10,295 nucleotides of DNA from Micrococcaceae bacterium (lineage in GTDB: Bacteria; Actinomycetota; Actinomycetes; Actinomycetales; Micrococcaceae). The translations under genes were made by a program, and so were the position numbers. The notes under the pieces were generated by a model. The model had not been told where the DNA came from, searched no databases, and worked only from the letters and a program-made list of their open reading frames with translations. Within the stretch, counting starts at the first letter, position 1. Each line of letters starts with the position of its first letter. The DNA lies in contig DNHA01000181.1 of assembly GCA_003486025.1 (NCBI GenBank), forward strand, positions 1 to 10,295. The letters run 5' to 3'. This document shows positions 1 to 6,193 of this stretch, in pieces.

Positions 1-556
1 CGTCTGATGACCTGAAAATTACGTCTTGAGCTCCGTGTTTCTGAGCGAACCGCAAGGCCGCCATATTCACCGCGTAGGACAGGGTTTTGGCACCCATCAA
101 CAGCCACGGGGCGCGTTCGGCAATTTTTGAATCGTAGCCGCGATCCAGAAGCAGGACGTCGATTCCTGTTTCGCGCTGGTCTTTGCCAAGCTGTGGTGCC
201 GGAGAAACGGTCACCCAGCAAAGTGCCTGTTCGGCATCCGAGGAGCCTCGCGAAACAACGAGTTTCACCACGGCTTCTTCGGCGCCACCGTCTGCATCGA
301 AGTCGGCGACGGCCGTATCAATGGCCGAACGCCAGCGGTGTTCATCCGGGATGACCAGATCACAGGTTTCGGCCGAGATAGCCAAGCGAGCCAGATGCGC
401 TTCCATTTTGCGCACTGCCTGGTTGGTGTAAAGCATCGACTCAAACACACCGTCTCCGCGTGTCACGCCTTGGGCGGTTACTGGAAGTTGAGGTGCAGTG
501 ATATCTGCCAGACGTCCGGCAGGATATGCCGGATCTAGGAATACGAGTGAGCTCAT
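1..556 (-). CDS. pabC: Aminodeoxychorismate lyase (PabC), 3' end cut by window edge
   Basis: Reading the minus strand from ATG at 556 gives 185 codons with no stop before the window edge. PabC is a PLP-dependent fold-type IV enzyme that splits 4-amino-4-deoxychorismate into p-aminobenzoate and pyruvate for folate synthesis. Visible hallmarks are VTRGDGVFES (31-40), the HLARL segment (54-58), and GAKTLSYAVNMAALRF (155-170), whose Lys157 is the expected PLP Schiff-base lysine. AQDVIF (176-181) follows. The family is usually about 270-300 residues, so roughly the last 100 residues lie outside the window. No ribosome binding site precedes the ATG. A GATAAT element ends 8 bases upstream, so the mRNA may be leaderless. 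A same-strand pabB lies further right, supporting PabC over the related D-amino-acid or branched-chain aminotransferases of the same fold, which remain the alternatives. Confidence 0.88.
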   Translation of the reverse strand, partial: MSSLVFLDPAYPAGRLADITAPQLPVTAQGVTRGDGVFESMLYTNQAVRKMEAHLARLAISAETCDLVIPDEHRWRSAIDTAVADFDADGGAEEAVVKLVVSRGSSDAEQALCWVTVSPAPQLGKDQRETGIDVLLLDRGYDSKIAERAPWLLMGAKTLSYAVNMAALRFAQKHGAQDVIFRSSD

Positions 557-570
557 AGTTAAAGATTATC
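557..570 (-). promoter_or_regulatory. Possible leaderless promoter of pabC
   Basis: The minus strand reads GATAAT at 570-565, one mismatch from the TATAAT consensus, 8 bases before the pabC ATG. Transcription would start almost at the start codon, which fits the lack of a Shine-Dalgarno sequence. No recognisable -35 element lies 16-18 bases further upstream, so this is only a candidate. Confidence 0.35.
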
Positions 571-658
571 GAAAATTTACTGTTCTACGCGCCATCCAAG
601 GCTCCAAGGACGAAGAAGTCGTTCACAGGACGATAGTCTAAGCAGAGAGTTTGATGAC

Positions 659-689
659 TTGACCGCGTGAAACACGCAAAAGTTATGAA
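659..689 (+). promoter_or_regulatory. Candidate cls promoter with an inverted repeat in its spacer
   Basis: TTGACC at 659-664 is a good -35 match. Possible -10 sequences (TTATGA at 683-688 or TATGAA at 684-689) follow at 18-19 bases. The spacer holds a perfect inverted repeat, GCGTG-AAA-CACGC (665-677), which could be an operator. A GGGA sequence at 702-705 is a plausible ribosome binding site 9 bases before the cls start. The -10 match is weak, so the assignment is tentative. Confidence 0.4.
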
Positions 690-714
690 GAAATTAAGAA
701 CGGGACGTATCTGA

Positions 715-2211
715 ATGTTGCCTAGCGGCGAATTTATGCTTCATCTGGGGGCAGTGCTGTGGCCGATTGCCGTCACGATCGACATCATTGTGCGCTTCGT
801 GATGATTGGCATCGTCCCGGGAAACCGCAGGCCTACCACTGCGATGGCATGGCTTTTGGCAATTTATTTCATCCCCGTCGCAGGTCTGGTTGCATACCTG
901 TTGTTTGCTAATCCACGGCTGTCGAGGCGGCGGTTGGAAAAGCAGGCTCGGGCCAACGAAAGCATCACCAACGCCACAGCCCATACGAAGCTTCCCGAGG
1001 AGTTCCACTCCACCGAGGAATGGGTGGAATCGGTAGTGGTGCTCAATCGCAAGCTCGGTGCTTTCCCGCTGGATGGCGGAAATAAGATCGAGGTGCTTTC
1101 CAATTACAAGGCATCTTTGGAAGCTATGCGAGTGGCTATTGAAAAAGCCCAGCGTTATGTCCACATCCAGTTCTACATCATGGGTGACGATGAAGAATAC
1201 GTTGGCCCGGTTCTTGATGCCTTGGAAGCTGCAGCCCGGCGCGGAGTCAACGTCAGGCTGCTCTTTGACCACTTGGGCACCTTGCGAGTCTCCGGCTACC
1301 GTGATCTGAAAAAACGGTTGCGTGCCTCAGGCATCGAATGGCGTGCCATGCTCCCCATCGATCCGATTGGCAGACGCTGGAGGCGACCGGACTTGCGCAA
1401 CCACCGCAAGATCTTGGTGGTTGACGGCATCGTGGCATTCACCGGCAGCCAGAATCTCATTGAACCCGGTTACAAGCGCGAGGCCTCACACAAAATCGGC
1501 CGCGAATGGGTCGAGATGATGATCCGGGTTGAAGGTCCGCTGGTCCGCAGCTTGGATGTCACCTTTGCCACCGACTGGTGGCAGGAAGATGACACCACCG
1601 ACGTTCTGTCGGATTTGACCGAAGCTTCACACCCGCTGTCCTTGGCAGACCAGCCGGGAACCACGCTGGCGCAAGTTTTGCCCAGCGGCCCAGGGTATGA
1701 ATCGGAAAACAACCTGCGGCTGTTTAACACGTTGATGTACTCGGCCACCGAGCGGTTGAATATCACTAGCCCGTATTTTGTGCCTGACGATTCGCTGCTT
1801 TATGCCATCACCACCGCCGCGCAACGCGGGTTGGAAGTGAATTTGTATGTCTGCGAAAAGGGGGACCAGTTCCTCGTCCACCACGCGCAGCAGTCCTACT
1901 ACCAGCAGCTGCTGCAGGCCGGGGTCCGGATCTACCGTTACCCTGCACCGATGGTGCTGCATACCAAGTGTTTCACCGCTGATGACGATGTTGCGGTGGT
2001 TGGCTCCTCAAATATGGATATGCGTTCGTTTAGTTTGAACATGGAAATCTCAGTGATGATGCTTGGCTCGGAGATGGTGAACGCGGTCAATGAAGTCCAG
2101 GATCATTACCGTGAGATTTCTTCGGAGCTGACCTTGAGCGAGTGGCGTCGCCGCCCGCGCCTGCAGCGCTGGATCGATAATGTCTGCCGGTTGAGCGCAA
2201 CCTTGCAGTAG
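715..2211 (+). CDS. cls: Cardiolipin synthase, phospholipase D type
   Basis: This membrane enzyme of the PLD superfamily condenses two phosphatidylglycerols into cardiolipin plus glycerol. The 498-residue length is typical of bacterial ClsA-type proteins. Two N-terminal hydrophobic segments (about 8-33 and 42-64) are followed by two PLD domains. The first HKD motif is His230-x-Lys232-x4-Asp237, ending GSQN at 244-247. The second is His416-x-Lys418-x4-Asp423, ending GSSN at 430-433. Both are intact, so the enzyme should be active. The start at 715 has GGGA 9 bases upstream. ATG at 736 is an alternative that would remove seven residues without touching the first membrane segment. The gene lies between pabC and pabB on the opposite strand and converges with pabB after 7 bases. 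Many actinobacteria use a CDP-alcohol transferase type instead, so the PLD type is worth noting but not anomalous. Confidence 0.93.
   Translation: MLPSGEFMLHLGAVLWPIAVTIDIIVRFVMIGIVPGNRRPTTAMAWLLAIYFIPVAGLVAYLLFANPRLSRRRLEKQARANESITNATAHTKLPEEFHSTEEWVESVVVLNRKLGAFPLDGGNKIEVLSNYKASLEAMRVAIEKAQRYVHIQFYIMGDDEEYVGPVLDALEAAARRGVNVRLLFDHLGTLRVSGYRDLKKRLRASGIEWRAMLPIDPIGRRWRRPDLRNHRKILVVDGIVAFTGSQNLIEPGYKREASHKIGREWVEMMIRVEGPLVRSLDVTFATDWWQEDDTTDVLSDLTEASHPLSLADQPGTTLAQVLPSGPGYESENNLRLFNTLMYSATERLNITSPYFVPDDSLLYAITTAAQRGLEVNLYVCEKGDQFLVHHAQQSYYQQLLQAGVRIYRYPAPMVLHTKCFTADDDVAVVGSSNMDMRSFSLNMEISVMMLGSEMVNAVNEVQDHYREISSELTLSEWRRRPRLQRWIDNVCRLSATLQ
2189..2202 (-). terminator. Small hairpin inside the 3' end of cls, possible pabB terminator
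   Basis: On the minus strand GGTTG-CGCT-CAACC forms a perfect 5-bp stem with a 4-base loop, starting 17 bases past the pabB stop codon. There is no U-run. It may help end pabB transcripts that run into cls, but such a short stem also occurs by chance. Confidence 0.25.
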
Positions 2212-2218
2212 CGGAATT

Positions 2219-4255
2219 CTAAGGGCGCAACGGGAAGTGCGCGCCTAATGCGCGCAGCACGCCCACAGACTTGGTGATCACTTCTTCCCACTCCTCGTGA
2301 GGTTGTGAATCGGCGGTAATTGCCCCGCCCAAGCCAAGGCTCAAATCCCAGCTGCCGTCTGCAACGCGGTCACAGACCAGAGTGCGGATCACTACCGAAA
2401 AATCTGCCGAGCCGTTATAGCCGAGGTATCCCACGGAGCCAGAATAGAGGCCGCGCGGACGTTGCTCTTCGAGATTGTCCAGGATTTCCATGCTCGAAAG
2501 CTTGGGCGCCCCGGTCATTGAGCCCGGTGGAAATGCCTCGCGTAAAGCCAAGGCAGCGTCGCGTCGGTCTCGAAGCGTGGCATCGATGGTGGACACCATT
2601 TGATGTACCGTCGAATAGGTTTCCACCGCGCATAGTCGTTTGACCGCTACCGAACCGGGAATCGCATAATGCGATAGGTCGTTGCGCAATAGGTCAACGA
2701 TCATGATGTTTTCGGCGCGGTCTTTGGGATGCGTGGCAAGGTCATGAGCCAGCGAGAAATCCTCATCTTCATCCCGGCCGCGCGGGCGGGTCCCCTTGAT
2801 TGGTTCGGCGCGCAGGTGGCCGGAGGAATCCAGACTCAAGAATCTTTCCGGCGAAATGCTTGCCACTTCCAGCGCGTCCATGCGCAAGTAGTGGGCGAAG
2901 GGTGCCGGGCTTGACTCGCGCATCGCACAGTATGCCTCAAAGGGTGAAAATTCTGGGGTCTGTGCCGTTAACACCGTAGTGAGGCATGCTTCGTAGGTGT
3001 TGCCCTCAAAAATCTGTTCTTGCACCGCGCGGACTTTTTGCTGGTATCCGCTGGCCGAATCGGCGCATTCGAAGGTTAATGGCGGCAAGGGTGCGCAGCG
3101 CCGCGAGCCAGTGGTGCCCAGGGCATTGATAAGCTCGCGCAGCCGCGGCACCCGGAGGGTTGGGCAATGGAGCATCAGGCGGTTCAAACGGTGGTCCACC
3201 ACCAGTACGGTGTCAGGGCAGAAGAACTGAGCATCGGGGCGAATGGTGGCGTCGCTAAGCTGTACGCTGCGGTCTTTCGCCCCCACTTCGCGGTTGAGTT
3301 CATAGCCCAGATAGCCCACCCATTGTGGCATCGGATAGTCAGCGCCGGCATCCGAGTGCTGGGGCCAGACCTGATGCAGGGCCGTAAAGAACTTCCCATC
3401 CAGGCGTACGGTACCGCCGCCAGCGGACACGGTGGTTCCGGAAGCATCATTGGTGAGGATGGCCGCTGCTGGATCCAGAGCCAAGGCGAGTACAGAGTAT
3501 CTATTGCGATCCAGCGGATCGGTGAGTTCATGGCTCGTCGACTCCAGCAACGCGGCTCTTGGCAGCGCTTGGGCCAGCGACTCGAATAAGGCAGCCACAT
3601 CCTTCGGAGCCTTAAAAGTTTGCTGTAGCTCAGGAGCCTGCACCGCTTCTTCACGCGGCAGCAGCTGTTGCAATTTTCCGGGAAGAAAGTGGTGCACCGT
3701 GCGCAGCTGCTGCACCGGAGTCTGCCCAGCGGCACCGTCCAAGATGATGGTGGCGTAGGTCTGCGGGGCTTCTGCCTGCAGATACGCAGCCTCTTGGCCA
3801 GCCCATCGTGCCCAGTATGGGCGATAAGTCTCGCCGTCGCGGGCCAGCGCGCGTTCGCGGCGCAGCACAGCGGGGGCTTCGAGCCAGATACTCACGTCGA
3901 GATGTTCACGTGCGGCGATGCCGGCCGCGCCGACTCCCTCAATGATGACCACTCGGCCAGGGGTAAAGGAGCTCAGGGCGCCGAAGCCGCTGGCCTCCCA
4001 GTCCCAGCTGCGCCAGGAAACTTCGCGGCCCTCGGCCAACTCCGGCAACAGCTTGGCGTAGAGTTCGCGGGCCTGATCCAATCCGTCCCACCCGGGGTAA
4101 AGATCTTCCAGATGCAGCACGCTGACGGTTTCCTCGGCACCCAGAAGGGTCGCCAAAGCCGCAGCAAATCGTGTCTTGCCCGCGCCGGAACGGCCGTCAA
4201 GGGCAATAATATATGGTCTAGCGGTTTCCACGAGAGGCGATGTTACTCCGCACAT
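2219..4255 (-). CDS. pabB: P-loop (uridine kinase-like) domain fused to aminodeoxychorismate synthase component I (PabB)
   Basis: One unbroken frame joins two domains. Numbering here counts from the TTG at 4261; subtract 2 for the ATG at 4255 chosen as start. Residues about 17-195 form a P-loop kinase-like domain with Walker A GRSGAGKT (23-30), HLEDLYPGWDGL (50-61), VVIIEGVG (104-111) and an Arg-rich lid-like stretch (133-152). This matches actinobacterial proteins labelled uridine kinase, whose substrate is uncertain. Residues about 220-676 are PabB: GYLGYELN (316-323), GNTYEACLTT (420-429), PIKGT (487-491), KDRAENIMIVDLLRNDLS (513-530) and FPPGSMTGAPK (577-587). Lys489 in PIKGT marks aminodeoxychorismate synthase; anthranilate synthase has Ala there. 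No glutaminase domain is present, so ammonia must come from a separate PabA/TrpG. The start is uncertain: ATG 4255, TTG 4261 and GTG 4231 all lack a good ribosome binding site, and all overlap the upstream phosphatase gene, suggesting translational coupling. Confidence 0.88.
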   Translation of the reverse strand: MCGVTSPLVETARPYIIALDGRSGAGKTRFAAALATLLGAEETVSVLHLEDLYPGWDGLDQARELYAKLLPELAEGREVSWRSWDWEASGFGALSSFTPGRVVIIEGVGAAGIAAREHLDVSIWLEAPAVLRRERALARDGETYRPYWARWAGQEAAYLQAEAPQTYATIILDGAAGQTPVQQLRTVHHFLPGKLQQLLPREEAVQAPELQQTFKAPKDVAALFESLAQALPRAALLESTSHELTDPLDRNRYSVLALALDPAAAILTNDASGTTVSAGGGTVRLDGKFFTALHQVWPQHSDAGADYPMPQWVGYLGYELNREVGAKDRSVQLSDATIRPDAQFFCPDTVLVVDHRLNRLMLHCPTLRVPRLRELINALGTTGSRRCAPLPPLTFECADSASGYQQKVRAVQEQIFEGNTYEACLTTVLTAQTPEFSPFEAYCAMRESSPAPFAHYLRMDALEVASISPERFLSLDSSGHLRAEPIKGTRPRGRDEDEDFSLAHDLATHPKDRAENIMIVDLLRNDLSHYAIPGSVAVKRLCAVETYSTVHQMVSTIDATLRDRRDAALALREAFPPGSMTGAPKLSSMEILDNLEEQRPRGLYSGSVGYLGYNGSADFSVVIRTLVCDRVADGSWDLSLGLGGAITADSQPHEEWEEVITKSVGVLRALGAHFPLRP
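2238..2256 (+). terminator. GC-rich hairpin just past cls, inside the 3' end of pabB
   Basis: TGCGCGC-CTAAT-GCGCGCA is a perfect 7-bp GC-rich stem with a 5-base loop, 26 bases after the cls stop. It lacks a following T-run. It could end cls transcription while lying inside the coding sequence of the convergent pabB gene. It may also be fortuitous coding sequence. Confidence 0.35.
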
Positions 4256-4727
4256 AATCAACGAGGGCGGGCAGGCTGGCAGAAATCATCTTCCAGGTTT
4301 CTCTAAAATCTCCGGCATCTCCATACCAAGGGTCATAGACTCCTTGGGATTCATGAGGTTCGTTGGCCACCGCGGGGTCAAAGGAACGGAACATGCGAAG
4401 CTGTGGACGTTCGCTCTGATCAATCTCGGCTAGGTGCGGAACGAGGAATTCGAAGTGGTCGGTATCCATTGCCAGGACTAGATCAACTTGGCCAAGTTCA
4501 TTTTGGGCAATTTGCGTGGCAACGTGTTCCGAAGCGTCTACTCCGTGGGCGCGTAAGGTGTTTGCGGCGCGTGGATCGATACCGTTGCCGACTTCACCGT
4601 CGGTAGTTGCCCGGGAGAAGAGTTCAACCTCCAGCACTCCTGCATCAGCGAGGGCGCCCTTGAGCATGTACTCGGCCATCGGGGAGCGGCAGATATTCCC
4701 TGTGCACACGATCATTATCCGGAACAT
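4218..4727 (-). CDS. Low-molecular-weight protein tyrosine phosphatase
   Basis: This is a 169-residue cytoplasmic phosphatase of the LMW-PTP/arsenate reductase fold, which removes phosphate from phosphotyrosine through a cysteinyl-phosphate intermediate. The N-terminal P-loop is VCTGNICRSPMAE (7-19), with nucleophile Cys8, Arg14 and Ser15 matching C-x5-R-S. The general-acid Asp is in the conserved DPWYG at 132-136, so the full catalytic set is present. Length fits the family (about 150-170). The ATG at 4727 places the P-loop at the normal distance from the N-terminus. No ribosome binding site precedes it, and a TAGACT element ends 6 bases upstream, so a leaderless start is possible. Its last 38 bases overlap the kinase-PabB gene in another frame, indicating cotranscription and probably coupled translation. 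Substrates are unknown. Arsenate reductase is less likely given the tyrosine-phosphatase DPWYG loop and no ars genes nearby. Confidence 0.9.
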   Translation of the reverse strand: MFRIMIVCTGNICRSPMAEYMLKGALADAGVLEVELFSRATTDGEVGNGIDPRAANTLRAHGVDASEHVATQIAQNELGQVDLVLAMDTDHFEFLVPHLAEIDQSERPQLRMFRSFDPAVANEPHESQGVYDPWYGDAGDFRETWKMISASLPALVDYVRSNIASRGNR

Positions 4728-4945
4728 GTCATCAGTCTAGACACAAGTCGGGCCAACCTTCGAGAGCTACGCGCCCTATTTATGACTACAAAAAGGCAAC
4801 GATTTAGATTAGGCCTGTGAACGGATGGAGAAATCGGTTTGCCAGCGGCTTTTTGCACTGCTCAATCTTCCGTGCGGCAAGTGCCGTATTCGCCTAATAG
4901 TTGCCCGGGCACGCGAGTTTCAAAGCAGCAAGCGCCATGGATGGA
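4728..4945. other. Intergenic region between the phosphatase and LysE-family genes
   Basis: These 218 bases separate two minus-strand genes. Next to the phosphatase start, the minus strand carries TAGACT (4739-4734), fitting the actinobacterial TANNNT -10 pattern 6 bases before the ATG, but no -35 is evident. A perfect 10-bp palindrome, TGCCCGGGCA, lies near 4904-4913, and a short CGGC/GCCG inverted repeat near 4874-4885. I see no convincing terminator for the LysE-family gene and no credible coding sequence. Confidence 0.4.
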
Positions 4946-5569
4946 TCAGTGGATGAGGAGCAACAGTGCGGCGACAAAGATAAAGAGCGTGCCGAAGATT
5001 AGATTCAAGATCTTGGCGCCGCGCACCGTGGTGGTGAAACGCTGGAAGCTGCGTGCGGTAGCGGCAAAGAAAAACCACATGACCAGAATGTCTACCGCAA
5101 TGATCGTTCCGATGTAGATGGCGTACTGCGCAGCCAGAGGTTGGCCCGGTTGGATGAACTGAGGAGTAAAGGCCAAGAAAAATACGATGGCCTTGGGATT
5201 GAGCAAGTTCACCAGGATTCCCCTGCGCACCATTGCCCAGCGGCCCGAGACGCGGGTTTGGGCCGTTGCCTCTGAACGGACATCGGGTTTGGAAAGAATC
5301 ATCCTGACACCCAAATACACCAGATAGGCCGCACCTGCGTAGCGCACGGCTGCAAAGATTGCCGTCGAACTGGCGACCAATAAACCCACTCCGGCGGCAA
5401 CGATGATCACGTGTATGAGCAATGCGATCTGTTGGCCGATAATTCCCCAGATGGCTCCGCCGAAGCCAAGACGCATGGCGTTGGTCATGGTGTTGATGGC
5501 GCCGGCGCCTGGGGTGAAGCTGATGATGATGGAGGCGCCGAGCAGGGAGATCCAAAGTGCAAGTGTCAC
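4946..5569 (-). CDS. LysE/RhtB-family amino acid exporter
   Basis: This 207-residue inner-membrane protein has about six hydrophobic segments (roughly 4-24, 38-62, 70-92, 118-138, 148-171, 186-206), the size and layout of LysE/RhtB translocators that export amino acids such as lysine, homoserine or threonine by proton exchange. Family signatures are FTPGAGAINT (18-27) near the N-terminus and the NLLNPKA loop (121-127) before the fourth helix. The start is GTG at 5569, 9 bases after the marR stop, with no strong ribosome binding site, so translation probably depends on readout from marR. The substrate cannot be told from sequence. Pairing with a MarR regulator and the divergent MMPL gene suggests it may export a small toxic or signalling compound rather than serve biosynthetic overflow only; this is inference. 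Confidence 0.9.
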   Translation of the reverse strand: MTLALWISLLGASIIISFTPGAGAINTMTNAMRLGFGGAIWGIIGQQIALLIHVIIVAAGVGLLVASSTAIFAAVRYAGAAYLVYLGVRMILSKPDVRSEATAQTRVSGRWAMVRRGILVNLLNPKAIVFFLAFTPQFIQPGQPLAAQYAIYIGTIIAVDILVMWFFFAATARSFQRFTTTVRGAKILNLIFGTLFIFVAALLLLIH

Positions 5570-5578
5570 CAGAATAGC

Positions 5579-6079
5579 TTAGGCGTTCGGAGCCCTGTTC
5601 TGAGACTTGGCCTCGTGCTGTGACGCGGCGTCGATGACCGCGCTGTCGACGCCTTCGATAATCCGGCCCATGAAATCTGTAATCAGGGCAATCTGCTCAG
5701 CATCGTAATGAGCGATGGCATCAAGCATGCTTTTGCCCAGCGGCATGAACATTTCTCGTCCACCGGTGCGTGCCTTGTCGGTCAGCGCAATGCGCACCAC
5801 GCGTCGGTCCTTATCGGTGCGTTGGCGCTCGATGAATCCGATCTTTTCCAGGCGGTCAAGCATGGCGGTGGTCGCAGGCGAACTCAAATGCAGCTCGTGG
5901 CTCAGATCCCGCGGTGAAGGCGGGGTGCCTTGCAGCTGGTATTTCATGATGATTGACAGGGCATTCATATCGGTGCGGTGCGTGCCGTGCAGGGCCCCGG
6001 TGGACTCAACGTACCTGTCGCTGGCGTGCGCAAATTCGCGCAGAAGTGCCACGAGCTGCTGGGAGGGGTTATTGCTCAT
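5579..6079 (-). CDS. MarR-family transcriptional regulator
   Basis: This is a 166-residue winged-helix DNA-binding protein, slightly longer than the usual 140-150. The central domain carries PRDLSHELHLSSPATTAMLD (56-75), covering the helix-turn-helix with its recognition helix at about 66-80. The wing follows at about 84-97, including the typical D-x-R motif (TDKDRRVVRI). Flanking N- and C-terminal helices would form the dimer interface and ligand pocket. MarR proteins are usually repressors released by small phenolic or drug-like ligands; the ligand here is unknown. ATG at 6079 has no clear ribosome binding site. The downstream LysE-family gene follows after 9 bases, so the two form an operon. 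The MMPL gene is divergent from a shared 114-base control region. Confidence 0.92.
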   Translation of the reverse strand: MSNNPSQQLVALLREFAHASDRYVESTGALHGTHRTDMNALSIIMKYQLQGTPPSPRDLSHELHLSSPATTAMLDRLEKIGFIERQRTDKDRRVVRIALTDKARTGGREMFMPLGKSMLDAIAHYDAEQIALITDFMGRIIEGVDSAVIDAASQHEAKSQNRAPNA

Positions 6080-6095
6080 AAAACTTATTGAATAT

Positions 6096-6116
6096 GTAAT
6101 AGAATCATTCGATCAT
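6096..6116. promoter_or_regulatory. Candidate MarR operator overlapping two divergent -10 elements
   Basis: An imperfect palindrome is centred on 6106. The core GAAT-C-ATTC (6102-6110) is perfect, the 15-base form ATAGAATCATTCGAT (6099-6113) matches at 6 of 7 arm positions, and the 21-base form at 7 of 10. It overlaps the -10 candidates for both directions. Size, position and AT-rich character fit a MarR-type operator, but no binding is shown. Confidence 0.5.
6100..6105 (+). promoter_or_regulatory. Candidate -10 element for the MMPL gene
   Basis: TAGAAT differs from TATAAT at one base and lies 88 bases before the GTG start. The -35 region at normal spacing (about 6077-6082) is a poor match and overlaps the marR start codon, so the promoter would be weak or activator-dependent. 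Confidence 0.4.
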
Positions 6117-6140
6117 AGAGATACTTCCCTGATAAGCTAA
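6112..6140 (-). promoter_or_regulatory. Candidate marR promoter
   Basis: On the minus strand TTAGCT (6140-6135) and TATGAT (6117-6112) are separated by 17 bases. The -10 matches five of six consensus positions and the -35 about three of six. Transcription would begin near 6105, inside the palindrome, consistent with MarR autoregulation. Confidence 0.45.
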
Positions 6141-6180
6141 ATAGGTCGAGAGCTTTCGACGCCCTACTGCCTCACCGAGA

Positions 6181-6186
6181 AAAGGA
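6181..6186 (+). promoter_or_regulatory. Ribosome binding site of the MMPL gene
   Basis: AAAGGA lies 7 bases before GTG at 6194, inside the purine-rich run GAGAAAAGGA. This supports the GTG start, because no other in-frame start nearby has comparable spacing. Confidence 0.7.
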
Positions 6187-6193
6187 TTGACCC

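Noticed and set aside
694..1272. Minus-strand 192-codon frame opposite cls
   Set aside because: It is antisense to the N-terminal half of cls and has no family features.
2219..4255. Assignment of the chorismate-binding domain as anthranilate synthase (TrpE)
   Set aside because: The motif is PIKGT with lysine, characteristic of aminodeoxychorismate synthase; TrpE has PIAGT. A pabC nearby agrees.
3668..4306. Plus-strand 212-codon frame opposite the kinase-like domain
   Set aside because: It is antisense to a domain with an intact Walker A motif and has no recognisable motif of its own.
4839..5117. Plus-strand 92-codon frame over the lysE 3' end
   Set aside because: Most of it is antisense to LysE-coding sequence, and it has no ribosome binding site or domain.
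4920..5555. Minus-strand 211-codon frame overlapping the LysE-family gene
   Set aside because: It is rich in His, Arg and Pro with no membrane pattern, whereas the neighbouring frame gives a clean six-helix LysE protein.
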